DNA of 64,000 nucleotides from Phocoena phocoena (taxonomy: Eukaryota; Chordata; Mammalia; Artiodactyla; Phocoenidae), in assembly GCF_963924675.1 (NCBI RefSeq), contig NC_089221.1, forward strand, positions 86,982,296 through 87,046,295, written 5' to 3'. The first letter of the stretch is position 1. Every line of letters begins with the position of its first letter. The position numbers and the translations under genes are program-made. Positions 1-12,761 of this stretch are shown piece by piece. The notes under the pieces are model-generated. The model ran no database searches and was not told the origin of the DNA. It worked only from the letters and a program-made list of their open reading frames with translations.

Positions 1-1650
1 AAGTAATGTAGCTCTAGCTACCATTTATTCTTTGTGTTATACTTTGCATGTAAAAATGAATGTTTCCTTGTTGAGAAAAGTCAGTGACTATGAGATGAAC
101 CATCTTCTGAAGAGTTTCTGGAAGTCTTGCTGGCTATAAGTCTAAATGCATTATTTAATACAGGTTAACAATGATGATTTTTTAGCACATAAAATATAAA
201 TGTCTTAGCATTTCTAATACACAGGGAGGTATTCATCATCAATGAAAATCTTAGGACTACAAGAATGTAAATGTGTAATGTTTTAGTTTTCATAATGGAG
301 TGAGTTAACTAATATATGTATCTTTTATTAGTATCTATTATTAGATTAATCATGAGTATTCATTTATCAAAAGGTATTTCCCTGTAACTGATATTTAAAA
401 TGTCTATCTTAAATCAATATAGATCTACAATCTTTCAGGGCAATTTCAAAATCTGAAAAGCTCAAAAATCTAAATTTTCTTTTCTTTTTTTCTGTAAATT
501 TGGAAATAAAATATATTTTGTGCAAAAATCTTATTTGAACTGATAGGAGGCACTTGTTGAGAGTTGGTATCTCTAGTAGTCACACACTTGTGTTCATCAA
601 TATTTTTTGTTTTGTGTTTTGTGACATTGTGTTAACTTAAATAGTGGAGTTGCCAAAAAATGTTAAATACAACTCCACGAGTAATATCAAGAGATGAAAA
701 TTACAACAAATTTTACTATCAATATCTCAGCAAATGTTGTTATTGTATAAGCTTCATCAAGGTGTGTTTGTGAGGTATCTTAATAAGGAATGTGATACAG
801 AAAATCCATTATTACTTTTTCTTTAGAATATGATTTAAAGAAACAGAAACATAAATTGTTGAAGTTTTTACACTGGAGCCTGAGAGTGGTTACAAGAACT
901 AATGAAAAATAGGCAAACACTATAATGAAACATACAAACAAAAAAAGATAATGACTGGTACTGATTAAATAGATTTGACAGTGAAGAAGGAAACTCATAT
1001 GGCTGATTTGTTTATTAAGCTAGAATATATGACAAAGAATTAAACATTAAAGACAAGTATGAATATTCAGGAATTCAAGAAGCATCATTGTGCAAAGTAT
1101 CTGAAAACTTATAGCAAAATTTTCTGCAAATTGTGAAGCAGCTGAAAATTATCAATATGTTGACAAATTTGATAATAATGGACAAAAATCATAATCCTTG
1201 GAGAAAACTGAAAGAATGAATGGTGAACATTTATAGCAATATTCCTATTGTGCAATCCCATGGATGATGAAGAAATTGCTTGAATGATGAGCATGAGGAG
1301 AGTAGTGTTTATCAACACAGGTGGAAAAATCCCTAAGATATGGTAAAAAATTGTGACCAACTAACTTCGTTCTTTGATCATGACCCATTTATCAATCAGC
1401 AGAAGGTTATGGCAGTTTTACTCGATTATAGACTGCTTAGACAGAAGGCTATTTAAAGAGGAAGGAAAGGGAAACTGAAACCTCTCTTTAAAAGCAGCCT
1501 ATCGAAGTTCTGTCTCATTACTCGAGAATCCTGTTTCTGTCCCATCATCACATACCTAGCTCCAACCTGATGACAATGAACGTGTTAACATTGAAGTGAC
1601 CCATTCACTAAGATTTCCAGACAACCTGACAGAATGAATATTAATTACAT
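1..1650. other. Unassigned AT-rich intergenic DNA
   Basis: I see no gene, exon-like structure or repeat that I can name here. Reading frames on both strands are short and stop-rich, and none resembles a known protein. The stretch around 1090-1540 is slightly less AT-rich and could be a very old transposon remnant, but no terminal repeat or motif supports a family name. Confidence 0.6.
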
Positions 1651-1700
1651 GGGGAAAGAGAGACAGAGACAGAGACAGAGAGAAAGGGAGAGAGGGAGAA
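1651..1700 (+). repeat. Purine-rich GAGACA/GA simple repeat
   Basis: An imperfect run of gagaca and gaga units is followed by gggaga units. It is almost free of pyrimidines apart from the C of each gagaca unit. This is ordinary microsatellite-type sequence, and the serine/leucine run encoded on the other strand is a consequence of it. Confidence 0.85.
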
Positions 1701-3235
1701 TAGATAGAAATATGAACATTTTCTTTGAATTGAGAAGTATTAGGATATTTGCAGTATATATTTACCCACATCACTTATCAACATATTGCTATATGATTTG
1801 ACTCTAGCTAAACACAAATAAATAATTATTTTGTCCTAAGTAGGGTGACTCTTTAACTTCAGTAATATTGATTTATGTAAATATAGGGTGTTGCTTTAGA
1901 ACTTGCTGGGAATATTATATAATATAGTCCATGCATGTATTATCTTTCTAGAATTTGAATAATTCTGAATTTGAAAATATGTGTAACCTCAGGATTTTCA
2001 GACATGGGATTCTGGACCTATTTAAGGTTTTATCATGTATGCTTTAATCAGATAATAATTTTACTAGCTTTAACATAAAAGAACACATAATATACTTTTT
2101 ATCTTCTTTGTTTCTTTTTGGTTTTGATCAGCAAACATTAGCAAATGTATGGCTCTTCTATTTACTTATCACTAAAGTATGACCTTTACTCCTAATGTAA
2201 CTGATATGTAGTCAAGCATACACACACACATGCACATACAAACTAGGAAAAGAACAAGAGGTAAGAAAATAAAAAGGCTCTGTCAGAAAATAGAAATGTT
2301 TATCAAAGTGGAAGAAAAAATTTGAATGTAGAAAATATACATTGGAAGTTGTGAATGAGATTTTAAGAGATGTCTTAAATTAGTGGAGTAGAGAACACTT
2401 TTTTGTCATAAGAAATTCGGCTCTTATGAAACGCCTTGGACTAAATGAATACATTAATCAAAAGTTGATTTAATGTTACATGGTAATGTTGCCCATTTCT
2501 GTGCATGTTCTGATCAATGGCAATTTATCTGGACGATTTCCAAGAAATGCTGGAATGACAGCATCGGAATGACAGAGAAAGCTCAGAGCCAGGTCTAGAA
2601 TAAATCTATCATTTTTTTAACTCCTATGGCATGCATTGACCTGTGGCTTAAGGAATGTATTGAATATTAACATAAGCATTGATTTGTTTATATTCTTTCT
2701 TGTTTTGCCTAGGATTTTTGAAAGCTCCATGTATGCATGTCTACGAATGTAAGCCCCTTGATAACAAAGCCAGAAACTTATAATTTTTTCCTCTCCCACA
2801 CAGAAGTGATTTATTGTACAAACCCATTAATTTAAAATCTGTTGATAGCTTCCCCTAAAAAATCATGAAAGGAGAAAAAGTGTTGAAAATATAATTAAAT
2901 AAAAGAATGTCCATATGATATAATGAGCTCAAACAGAGGACTTGAGAGAGAATCCCCATTTGTCTCACTTCTTTTACTCCTGCCTTCAGTTCTTCAATGT
3001 CAGCACTTTTTCTGGGCCAGTGAAATCTCTAGAACCAAAAATATCTGAATTATTTGGTAAGATGCTGCATTTCCTCTTCGGATTCAGCTTTATCTGCCTA
3101 GAAATCTCTAGCATATTAATGTTGCTAATTTCATCACTGATACTGACCCACACAAAGTAAAATGTTAGCCTGATGTTTTGATAGATTCATAATTTTATTT
3201 TCTGTTTTGAAGGAATCAGAGGGCTACAATTCCAT
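1701..3235. other. Unassigned AT-rich intergenic DNA
   Basis: There is no recognisable gene or young repeat. A short interrupted CA run lies at about 2217-2235. Reading frames are below about 75 codons and look random. Confidence 0.55.
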
Positions 3236-3738
3236 TCAATCTGCAGGAAAATGGCTTTCACCTTCATCACTCTATAGTAATGACTTTCCCTAGGGTCTCT
3301 AACTCCAATGGACATTTTCAAATGCACCATTTTACTTGACCCTCAGCTGTAGTTAACACTGCTTACCATCTCTTCTTTCTGAAAACTTGATTTTTCTTTA
3401 TGGTGTTGCACTGATCTATTTATGTACTGGCTACTTTTCAGTCTTGTTTTGATACTCCTCTGGTTACCTGACCTTTAACTATTACAACTCAAAGCAATTT
3501 TTCTTCTTCCTGCTCTTTACTCTAGCCCATAATATTTATTCATGCCCATATTCAATTAATGTCTATATCCTCTAGATGCTATTTTTTTAAATTTAGGCAT
3601 GTCTTCCAGCTCTACACTCTTGTATAATTATAAACAGAAAACAAAATGAAATTTCAGCTGAACGAGATGGAAAATCGGAGTATTTCTTGACACTTCCTCC
3701 ACACCCACCCACTACACAGTTGATCACTAATTTCTTTC
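3236..3738 (+). repeat. Ancient L2 LINE, reverse-transcriptase part
   Basis: The text follows the plus strand of the mammalian L2 LINE, including the degenerate region that in better copies encodes a reverse transcriptase. It has many substitutions and no open frame. It is interrupted at 3752 by a CHR-2 SINE and resumes at 3975, so both halves are one element. Assignment is by eye against the remembered L2 consensus, so the 5' limit is approximate. Confidence 0.6.
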
Positions 3739-3751
3739 AAAATTATCTCCT

Positions 3752-3961
3752 TGGGGCTTCCCTGGTGGCGCAGTGGTTGAGAGTCCACCTGCCGATGCAG
3801 GGGGGCTCGTACCCCTGTCCGGGAAGATCCCACATGCCGTGGAGCGGCTGGGCCCGTGAGCCATGGCCGCTGAGCCTGCGCGCCCGGAGCCTGTGCTCCG
3901 CAACGGGAGAGGCCACAACAGTGAGAGGCCCGTGTACCGCAAAAAAAAAAAAAAAAAAAAA
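3752..3961 (+). mobile_element. CHR-2 type tRNA-derived SINE inserted in L2
   Basis: This is a complete short interspersed element of the cetacean CHR-2 type. It has a tRNA-like head with an A box (tggcgcagtgg) and a degraded B-box region, a GC-rich body with ccatggccgctgagcc, and an A-tail of more than 20 bases. A 13-bp target-site duplication, aaaattatctcct, flanks it at 3739-3751 and 3962-3974. RNA polymerase III would transcribe the source copy, and L1 proteins supply endonuclease and reverse transcriptase in trans. The insertion splits an older L2. Its CpG-derived sites are only moderately decayed, which suggests an insertion within cetacean history. Confidence 0.93.
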
Positions 3962-3974
3962 AAAATTATCTCCT

Positions 3975-4515
3975 CAAATACTTTCAAATGTGACCTCTCT
4001 TTTCCATTTCTATATATCTTCCTTATTCTGAGTTACTCTGTCATGTGCATGGTCTTTGGTGACTATCTACCAGGTCATCCCATATTTATCTTTGCAATTT
4101 CCTTTCTATAATAAAGCCATAAGGACCTTTTAGAAAGAAAGAGACACACATTGCTGACTTATATAAAACAGTTTAATAGTTTCTCATTGACGTTTGGATA
4201 AAGTATAAAATCCTTCAGACCCATAAGGGCATTTATATCAAGCCTGTGCTTTTATTTACAGTCTATTCTTTTGCCATTATTCTCATCAATCCCTGTTATA
4301 GAATCACACTGGCCTTTGTACCATCTCCGCCCTATGTCAAAATTCTGTTTATCTCAGTGAATTTGCATGTGCCGTTCCTGGTATTCCAAAAACCTCATCC
4401 CCACCAATTGCCTAATTTATTCTTACTCATTCTTCAGATTTCAGGAAAATCTTTCCAGGACACCCATAAGCTTTATCTATACAAGGCACCCCAGGGTTTT
4501 CCTTGGTGAGAACAC
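3975..4515 (+). repeat. Ancient L2 LINE, 3' part
   Basis: This continues the L2 element broken by the CHR-2 SINE. The stretch at about 4190-4230 (tggataaagtataaaatcctt) and the one at 4420-4460 (cttactcattcttcagatt) match the characteristic 3' half of L2. No coding capacity remains. Confidence 0.65.
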
Positions 4516-4529
4516 TTAACATGAGGTCT

Positions 4530-5275
4530 ACCCACTTAACAAATTTGTACTTGTACAATACTTTATAGTTGACTTTATTTATATTGTTGAACAGCAGATC
4601 TCTACAGCTTATTTATCATGCTGAATGAAATTTTACGCCCATTAATTTTCCTCTCCCCCAGCACCTGAAAACCATCATTCCAAAGTTTGAGTCTATGAAT
4701 TTGACTATTTTGGATACCTCATATAACTGGAATCATGCAGTATTTGTCTTTTTGTAACTGGATTATTTAATTTAGCTTAATTCCCTAAAGGTTCATCCAT
4801 GTTATCCAATATTATAGAATTTCCTATGTCTTTAAGGCCTAATAGTATTATTGTACATATGTATACTACACTTTTTTTTAATCTATTCATCTTTTGATAA
4901 ACATTTACTTTGTTTTCATATGTTGGCTTGTGTGAAAAGTGCTGTAAGCCACACGAAAGTGCTAATATTCTTCAAGAACCTGATTTCAGTTCTTTTAAAT
5001 AAAGACTCAAAAGTGGGATTGCTGGACCATGTGGCAGTTCTATTTCTAATTTTTTTAGGAAACTCCATCCTGTTTTACATAGAGGCTGCACTATTTTACA
5101 TTCCCACCAAAACTGTGCAAAGGGTTCTAATTTCTCCATATTCTCACCAACATTTGCTGTCTTTTGTTGTTTGTTTGTTTTGATAATAGCCATCCTAACA
5201 AGTAAGAGGTAACATTTCATTGTGGTTTTGATTTGCATTTCTCTGATGATTAGTTTATATTTTCAGCTCACATCT
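4530..5275 (-). mobile_element. Old L1M-type LINE fragment (3' end)
   Basis: Read on the minus strand, this contains the diagnostic L1 ORF2 C-terminal and 3' region. The plus strand shows ggattgctggaccatgtggc near 5020 and ttgatttgcatttctctgat near 5230. It is heavily mutated, without an open frame, and clearly older than the L1s at 12762, 39165 and 53738. Confidence 0.75.
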
Positions 5276-5429
5276 TCCTTTTAAGTTACATTCTCATGTG
5301 TTCAGTTATCTATCGGACATATCTACTTGTGATGCCCAATATCTAGACCTTAAACCAACATCTTCAGGCATAAAACTGCTCCTTCTCAACCTTTTCTATC
5401 TCAGCAAACGTGATCATAGCCAATTCATT

Positions 5430-6305
5430 AATGGAGGCAAAAATACATTTTGAATGTTTAGTATATGATAGGCAATCTTTTTTGTATTAGTGATACAACG
5501 ATTAACAAGGCACACAATCTTCTGCCTTTAAAATCTTCCTACTGGGGGTAGGAAGGGAGAATCGAATAAATAAACAAGTAAAAACCATAAATATAGATCA
5601 TATAGATCGTGATATATGCAATGAAGTGAATAAACATGGTGATGTGGTTTATGTAGTACAGTTAAGTCACCTTTAAAGAGTTTGTATTTGAACTGAAATG
5701 TGAATGATACATGCAGGGAGCCAAGGAAAGATAATTCCATGCAAAAGAACCTTTAAAAGCAAATCTACAGGGGTAGATATGAGATTCAAATTTTGATTGG
5801 AGAAAAGTAGGCAATGTGACTAGAAGAAAATAATAGAAGAAAAATGTGGTTAGAGATGGTGTCTTAGAGATAAGAAGGGACCAGGTGTCAAGTTGGGCAC
5901 AGAAGTTATAATAAGGAGTTAGAATACTATTTTAAGAATAGTGAGAAACCACGTAAGTGTTTAATAAGCAGTATGTAAAGATCCAATTCATTTTATTAAA
6001 ATATGATTCTCTCCATAGTGTGGAGTTTATGTCAGAGGTGTGTAATTATGGACCCTAGAGGACAAATTAGTAGGCCATTGTAAAAGACTAAGGGAGGGAC
6101 AATGATGGTGAATTGAAATAATGGTCATTATGGACATGGAGACTGATGCATATTTTGGAGGTAAAAATGAAATAAATTGATTATGATTTGACTTAGTCTA
6201 GTCAAAGAATGGGAGAAATCATGAAATAGCCCAAGACATTGGCTTGAACAAATGATAATGGTGCTATTTATGAAGCTGGATAAGTCATTAGGAGCAAACT
6301 GGAGG
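5430..6305 (-). repeat. Ancient L2 LINE fragment, antisense
   Basis: The plus strand reads as the reverse complement of L2. It shows gaactgaaatgtgaatgatacatgc near 5690 (cited as location only), a run of GA-rich text, a ttttggaggtaaaaatgaaa segment near 6150 and an agctggataagtcatt segment near 6270. It is strongly diverged, with no coding capacity. Confidence 0.55.
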
Positions 6306-6379
6306 AAGAATTACATGGTATGGTTGAAATGCATAAAACATGAAAATAGAAATATTAAATAGTTTGTATGGAAGCTTAG

Positions 6380-6830
6380 GAGAACAGCCATGGTAAAGAT
6401 ATATTTGTGTCATTATCAGGAAGCCATGTATAGCAGACAGATATTTACTTTGAGATGCTCCTTCATGGAAGGACTTGTTGACCCAGCAGCTGGGAGTGCT
6501 CTCAACAGAGAGACTCCAGTTGTCAGCTCCTTCAGGATCTGCGTCAGGTACAGAAAGTCCCTTCTCCCAAATCACACATCCCCAGAGCAGCAGACATCCA
6601 ATAACTGACCACAGTGAAGATATAAAAGTTTGACCTCCATGGGACAACCCTGGTCCTCTACACACAGGTGTTTCCTAGGGGTCTTATTGGCCCACACTGT
6701 AGTTTGACTTCTTACTCTGCCCAATCCTGCTCTCTTCCCCTCTGATCCACAAGTGCCAGTCTCTAATAAATATCCGACATGTTCCATTTCTGCATCTATT
6801 TCCAGAAAGACAAACCTGTGACAACATAAC
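6380..6830 (+). repeat. Possible solo LTR-like relic
   Basis: The segment has the texture of an old long terminal repeat. A tataaaag box lies at 6621-6628 and an aataaa at 6765-6770, preceded by a C/T-rich stretch ending in tctctaataaat. No internal retroviral sequence adjoins it and I cannot name a family. It might instead be another class of old interspersed repeat. Confidence 0.3.
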
Positions 6831-6894
6831 ACTTGATGAGGACTTTTATAGAGTGATATAGAGAAAACAAGGAAAGAGAAAAGATGATTAATAC

Positions 6895-7035
6895 TGAGTA
6901 AAAGGAGGGAGAGGGTAAGAGGGGAGAGGAAAAGAGAAGACAAGACAGAGAAGAGAAAAAAATGAAGAGAAAAGAAGAGGAGAAAAGAAGAGAGAATGGT
7001 GGGGGAGAAATAAATGGGAGGGAAGGGAGGGTTAA
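6895..7035 (+). repeat. GA-rich low-complexity tract
   Basis: An almost pure purine tract of gagaa, ggaga and gggag units on the plus strand. The serine/leucine/phenylalanine-rich frame read on the minus strand across 6572-7066 is an artefact of this tract. Confidence 0.85.
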
Positions 7036-7397
7036 AAAGGGAGCTCAGAATCAAGCCCTGGTCCAAGAATTAAAAAAAACATTAAATTTTAGAAAAAGGA
7101 AGATAATTAATGATGAAAATGGGACAATCTACAAAAAAGAGTAGAAGCAATCGACATTCCTATCAGTGAAGCAACTGCTCATGACAATAACTTGGAAGAT
7201 ATTCTTGACACTTTTACTTGTGTCAATCTCACTACTCAGTCACTAAATCTTTTCAATTTGTATTTTCTAAGGTACATTAATCTCACCAATTCTATCTCTT
7301 TATAGTGTCCCCCCTTGTTGGAACTATGCAGTAGGTTTGTAACTGGTCTCCATACACCCACATTTGTTCTGCAGTCTAGTCTCTACAACCCAGAAGC

Positions 7398-8797
7398 ATA
7401 TAGGTTTTTTGTTTTTTTTTAATAGACTTCATTTTTTAGAGAAATTTTATGTTCAGAGCAAAACTGAAGGGAAGGTATAGAGATTTTGCATATACTCCCT
7501 GGAGTACACATTCAATGGCCCCCCACCCCACCATTGCCAATGTTCCTCACCAGAGTGATAATACATTTGTTACAACTGACAAACCTACATTGACATCATT
7601 ATTACCCAAAGTCCGTAGTTTACCTTAAATTTCACTCCATGTGTTGTACATTCTATGGGTTTGGGGAAATGTATAATGGCATGTATCTAACATAACAGTA
7701 TCAAACAGTATTTTCACTATCCTAAAGATCCTCTATGTTCTGCCTATTCATCTTTCCCACCCACAGATCTACAACCCCTGGCAACAACTGATCTTTTTAT
7801 TGTCTTCATAGTTTTGCCTTTTACATCATGTCATATAGTTTGAATCATGTAGTATGTAGACTTTTCAGGTTGCCTCTTTTCATTTCATTATATGCATTTA
7901 AGTTTCGTCCATGTCTTTTCATAGCCTGATAACTCATTTCTTTTGAGTGTTGAATAATATTTCATGTTCTGGATATACCAGAGTTTACCTGTTAACCTAC
8001 TAAAAGACATTTTTTGTTTCCAAGTTTTGGCAATTATGAGTAAAGCTGCTCTAAACATTAGGATGTAGGTTTTTTGTGAACATAAGTTTTCATTTCCTTT
8101 GGATAAATGCCAAGGAGCACAACTGCTGGATCATATAAGAAGAGTCAAACTGTCCTGTAAAGAAATGGCTGTGTCATTTTGCATTCCCAATAGCAATGAA
8201 TGAGTTCCTGTTGCTCCACACTCTTCAGTGTTGTTGATGGTCTAGACTTTAGGCATTCTAATGGGTATGTCGTGGTATTCTATTGTTGTTTTAATTTGCA
8301 TCTCTCAGTTGGTGTAACATATGAATCATCTTTTTGTGTACTTATTTGACATGTGTATTCTTCTTTGCTGACCTGGTAAAGTGTTCAGCCCACTCTTTAG
8401 TCAGCTTATTTGTTTTCTTATTGTTGAATTTCAAGAGTTCTTTGTATATTTTTATAACAATTACTTTACCAGATATATTTTTTGTAAATATTTTCTCCCC
8501 ATCTGTGGCTTTTCATTTCATCCTCTTACAGTGTCTTCACAGAGAAGAAAAATTTATTTTCAATAAAGTTCAGTTTATCAATTCTTTGCTTTATGATTAG
8601 GATCATGCCTTTGGTGTTTTATCTAAAAAGTCATCACCAAACACAAGGTCATCTAGGTTTTCTCCTATGTTATTCTTTAGAGCTGTATAGTTTTGTGTTT
8701 TACTTTTAGCTCTTTGATCCATTTTGAGTAATTTCTGTGAAGAGTGTAAGGTCTGCATCCAGATTCATTTTTCTTGAATGCAGATGTCCAGAGTATA
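7398..8797 (-). mobile_element. Old L1M-type LINE, about 1.4 kb of 3' region
   Basis: Read on the minus strand this is the 3' part of a mammalian L1. The plus strand begins with a T-rich stretch and aatagacttcattttttaga, then passes landmarks such as cccctggcaacaactgatc (7777), ttggcaattatgagtaaagc (8027) and aaaaagtcatcaccaaaca (8624). The order of landmarks matches the reverse complement of an L1M 3' UTR running back into ORF2. All frames are broken. Confidence 0.82.
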
Positions 8798-8819
8798 TAG
8801 TTTTTAATCAAATAAATCT

Positions 8820-9245
8820 GACCCTATAACAACCTTGTCTATCCTCTTCAATGGCTTCCCAAAACTCTTAGGTCAAAACCATTTACTATGGTCTTCTTGG
8901 CTATGTATGAATCTCAGGGCTTTAAAATATTCTTCTCTCCCTTACTGTAGCAGTCCTCTCCTAATTACTAATTCATCTTCAAATCTGAGTTTCAGGTCTC
9001 TGCTTCAGGAACATCTTTCCTAAACACCTCAAGTAGGTAAGGTACAATGTGAAGTATGTTCACTTTACACTGTATTTTTCTCCTTGCTGCTCTTGTCCCA
9101 AATATGAGCTAAGATGATTTAAATGTTTTTTTTCTCAGAAGGCTCAAAATTCCATAAAAACAGGGGTTTTGTCTAATCCTAGTATCCTCAGCAGAGTGCC
9201 AAGGAAATGCTTGGTGTTCCACAAATGCTTATTAAACAAATTGAT
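8820..9245 (+). repeat. Ancient L2 LINE, 3' end
   Basis: Starts with the aatggcttcccaaaactctta motif typical of L2 near 8850. It ends with the L2 3' terminus near 9180-9240, where cagcagagtgccaaggaaa is followed by cttattaaacaaattgat. It abuts the antisense L1M fossil at 7398-8797. Confidence 0.7.
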
Positions 9246-11337
9246 AAAAGATTGACTATAACACTCTGGTTATATTAAGAAGACAATAATAATTGTACCA
9301 ATTTGACACACAATTTTCTAACAGATGCCTGTATTGAGCCCCTCAAAATTTTTGACTCTTTATTCTCTTCTCTCATATTTGGTCTTATAAGGAACAAAAG
9401 TTTAATTATTTAAACTTTTGTGATACAACTAACTATTAAGTTCTTCATTCCATAATGTTTCCTTTTGATTAGTTAAATTATTTGTGCATGAGATAGAACT
9501 TAAGGTAGCAATGTAACATCCAACAATTAATTAGATTCATAAAGGAAAATTTCTCCTAGGTGAGATATGTGGCTTAAAAAATAAAACAAAGTGTACTACT
9601 TGTAAAAGAATGCAGGTTAGAATAGCTTTCAAAATATTATCTTCTTGCTATTTTCAACTAAGAGAGTTATTTGACCTTGTCAGTGATGGCAGATAAAGTT
9701 TAGTGCTCACAAAATGCAGTCAACCCTTCCCCATGTCCATTCCCACACTAATATTTAAATTTTCAACCTGGAGTTTTTTTTGAGAATAAATATTTCTTCC
9801 CTCAAATTTCCAGCAAAGTAAGTTTCTATTTGATAACATTAGTTAAAAGTGATGATGCCACAATGTAAATAAATTAAATGAATATACACAGCCATTTTTC
9901 ACATTTCTCTTACTAAGATTTAATGACAATGCTGGCCTCAGAGAAACCAGAAAGTTGAGATGGTCCTAGAATGAGTTTTTATTCATTATTAAACAGATCC
10001 CCAAAGATATTAAAATTTACAATTATTGGAGTTAGTTTTGCTAGTAACATATTTTCAGGCAACTGGGGACAAAGTATTTCTGATTAAATTGAAGCATTTC
10101 TTCTGCTTCTGGAAATCCTATACGAGTACCTTCTAACTTCCTCTATTTGTGGGAGACTTCCCAAAAGGTGGTTAATTACAAGAACATACAACCTAAGTTA
10201 TGATGAAAGTAAATCTTTTCCTGTGATGTATTTAACATGAGAAAAATATCAAACAATGCACTTGAACGTTCTTGATTTTACCATTTAGTCACTGATCCTT
10301 TAATAAGTACAAAGTGGTATTAAATACTCTATCCATTGGCCATATTTTTTCCTTAATATATGTAAGATTAAAATCAAAATCTTGTTACACATTAAAGTAA
10401 GAATTATTTTATGGAGGATCATTTGCTTACTGTTTATTTGGTGAAAACCTCAAAGTATTATTTTGGGGCTGGATGGAATATGAGCAGCCAAGACTGGCAT
10501 TGTCAGAAACAGCACACAGCATAGGGCTGATTCAGGATTTCTGAAGTGATTTAAACTCCCACTGACTATTAACCTTCACATTTGCATTTGGGTGAGATCC
10601 TGAGTTATTCTTTAACAAACATTAGCGTGATATGCCTCATACACATCAGAAATTTCCCAGGAATCAATAGAGAAATTGGAGATAGATTTAGAAGTCTGGG
10701 AGAGATTGGCAGAGTTAGAAGTGAATGTCAGGAAACATAAGTTATGACATTTCCCCATCAGTGGAAGCAGAGGTAACTCCATTGGTAGTGAATGATAAGT
10801 AATTATCTTTTTTTCTCGTAAATATTTCCTTGTAAATAACTGTTCTATCCTAATAAATAAGTTATATTCAACTGCTCCCTCATTTTTTCCCCTAATGTTC
10901 CAATGCACACAACTTGCTGAGATGAAATGTAAGTGCATTCTATTTCATTTGATAAAAAACGTTGACTCTTCGAGAGAAGAAAGGAAACCTATCTTCACAA
11001 AACACTAAAATTTTATTTGCAAAATAGTCTCTTTCCCATCAATATCAGATTGCTTTGCTATTATAACTATATTTTCTTGACAATTTTGAAAGACCACAAA
11101 AAGTTATATCTAAAACACTATCCTAAATATAGGGGAAAAGTCAATATTAATTCCCAGATAATATACCCAATTTATTAAACAGTCTGACATTGCCAATGTG
11201 AGTTCAAAAAATGTGTTCGTTATGGTGCTTGTTTTGATTTTACAACTAGGCTATTTAATCAAGTTATTTTACAATCTCTCTTTTCTCCTCATTACCATCA
11301 TCTGTCATCCCTGGCAAAGCTTCTTACACCTGATAAG
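9246..11337. other. Unassigned AT-rich DNA
   Basis: About 2.1 kb without a repeat that I recognise and without a plausible exon. Frames are short. It is likely single-copy sequence or repeats too decayed to see. Confidence 0.55.
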
Positions 11338-11338
11338 C

Positions 11339-11376
11339 ACACATACACACACACTGACACACACACATACACATAC
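11339..11376 (+). repeat. Interrupted (CA)n microsatellite
   Basis: CA dinucleotides interrupted by cata and ctga units. The interruptions suggest low instability. Confidence 0.85.
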
Positions 11377-12124
11377 TACAGTACAATTTAGATCAATAAA
11401 CACTCCACTCTCACTTCTGAGTCTCCATTTGACATGCTCTGGGGGAAGAGTAGGTCCCTAACATACATAGTAGACATGGCAGAAATATAAATGAGACATT
11501 AGGTACTGTGAATCCATGTATTTAAAAGTAATGAATCATGCTAACTGCTAAATAAAATATAACCCTGACAAATATAATTTATTACAACATAGAAAAATAT
11601 GTGTAAAGTTATGTTTTTATACCTAAAAGTAAGCAAAATATCAAAGAAAATTAATAATAACACATTATTAGGTATTGAGCTTATAGGCTAGTGATGTTTG
11701 GAGGGGAAATAAAAAAGTATATATAATCGATAAATTAGTAGATAGTTATCCATAAAAACTTGAAAAATATGTTATGACCAGGATTTTCATGTAATGGCAT
11801 TTGATCGGTAGTGATAACTTAAAGGATTTAACAACTGTATTTGTATTCAAACCACTCAAAATTTGGAGATTTTACATAAATGTAAATTAATGCTCATGTT
11901 AATGTAAAAATAATATCTTCATGTTTTCAAAACAGGTATATTCTCACAATTTAAATGTATCTATTAAAATTTAAGGGCAAATACAAATTATACTGAATGC
12001 ATATTGAAATTTTAAATAAAAATTCTTTAACTCACTTTTCCTTGTTTTAATATTTTATTTAATTTTATTTTTGTTTAATATTTTAATCTCAACATTCAAT
12101 ATCTATGCAGTTGCTAATGTAAAT
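11377..12124. other. Unassigned AT-rich DNA
   Basis: Very AT-rich text without named repeats or coding signals, ending at the target-site duplication of the next SINE. Confidence 0.55.
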
Positions 12125-12135
12125 AATTGCTGTCA

Positions 12136-12342
12136 GGCTTCCCTGGTGGCGCAGTGGTTGACAGTCCACCTGCCAATGCAGGGGACACGGGTTCGTGCCC
12201 TGGTCTGGGAAGATCCCACATGCCGTGGAGCGGCTGGGCCTGTGAGCCATGGCCACTGAGCCTGCGCATCCAGAGCCTGTGCTCCACAACGGGAGAGGCC
12301 ACAACAGTGAGAGGCCCGCGTACCACAAAAAAAAAAAAAAAA
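12136..12342 (+). mobile_element. CHR-2 type SINE
   Basis: A full-length CHR-2 copy in otherwise unassigned DNA. The A box (tggcgcagtgg) and a B-box-like gggttcgtgccc are both visible. The body matches the copy at 3752, and the A-tail is about 18 bases. An 11-bp target-site duplication, aattgctgtca, occurs at 12125-12135 and 12343-12353. Because it sits in unique flank, its presence or absence can be scored between species. Confidence 0.93.
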
Positions 12343-12353
12343 AATTGCTGTCA

Positions 12354-12742
12354 TATTTCATCCATTGACAATTGGACGTACACATGTACAAATACAGCTC
12401 AATATGAATTATTTAATATGAATTATTTAATATCCTCAGCCAACTAGTGTAAATGTTATAAAAATTGTGCTAATGGCTAATTCCAGAGCACAAATTAGTA
12501 CATGGAAATCAAAAACATAAACAAGAAAATGAATACCCTGACATTACTGAGAAAATTGGAAATAATAGTTTTCTATATAATAATAATTGACATTTATGCT
12601 GTATAAGATAAAAGAATTAACAAGGTTATCAATGTCTTTTTTGTTCCATAAGCACTGTGTTACTCGAATTCTTCCCTCACTCCAAAGCAGGGCCTATTAC
12701 CAAAAACATTAATAGTGGCATACTTCATTTACCTGGTGTTTT
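12354..12742. other. Unassigned AT-rich DNA
   Basis: No feature recognised. It contains a short tandem repeat of gaattatttaat at about 12407-12432. The last bases form the start of the L1-A target-site duplication. Confidence 0.55.
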
Positions 12743-12761
12743 AAAGACATAAGGCAAGAGA

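Noticed and set aside
1651..1700. CRISPR-like direct repeats
   Set aside because: The short-unit tandem repeats here and elsewhere are microsatellites. There are no spaced repeats of CRISPR type, and the DNA is clearly mammalian.
3687..4111. Overlapping open frames on both strands around 3700-4100
   Set aside because: They read through the CHR-2 SINE and its poly-A (poly-Lys or poly-Phe), a usual SINE artefact. The same applies at 12089-12447, 31161-31660, 39771-40134 and 47337-47688.
6572..7066. 164-codon minus-strand frame
   Set aside because: Much of it is Ser/Leu/Phe-rich translation of the GA-rich tract at 6895-7035. There is no recognisable domain and no flanking gene structure.
12136..12210. 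tRNA gene suggested by A and B boxes
   Set aside because: The boxes belong to the tRNA-derived head of a CHR-2 SINE. No cloverleaf with anticodon stem could be supported, and identical heads recur in other copies.
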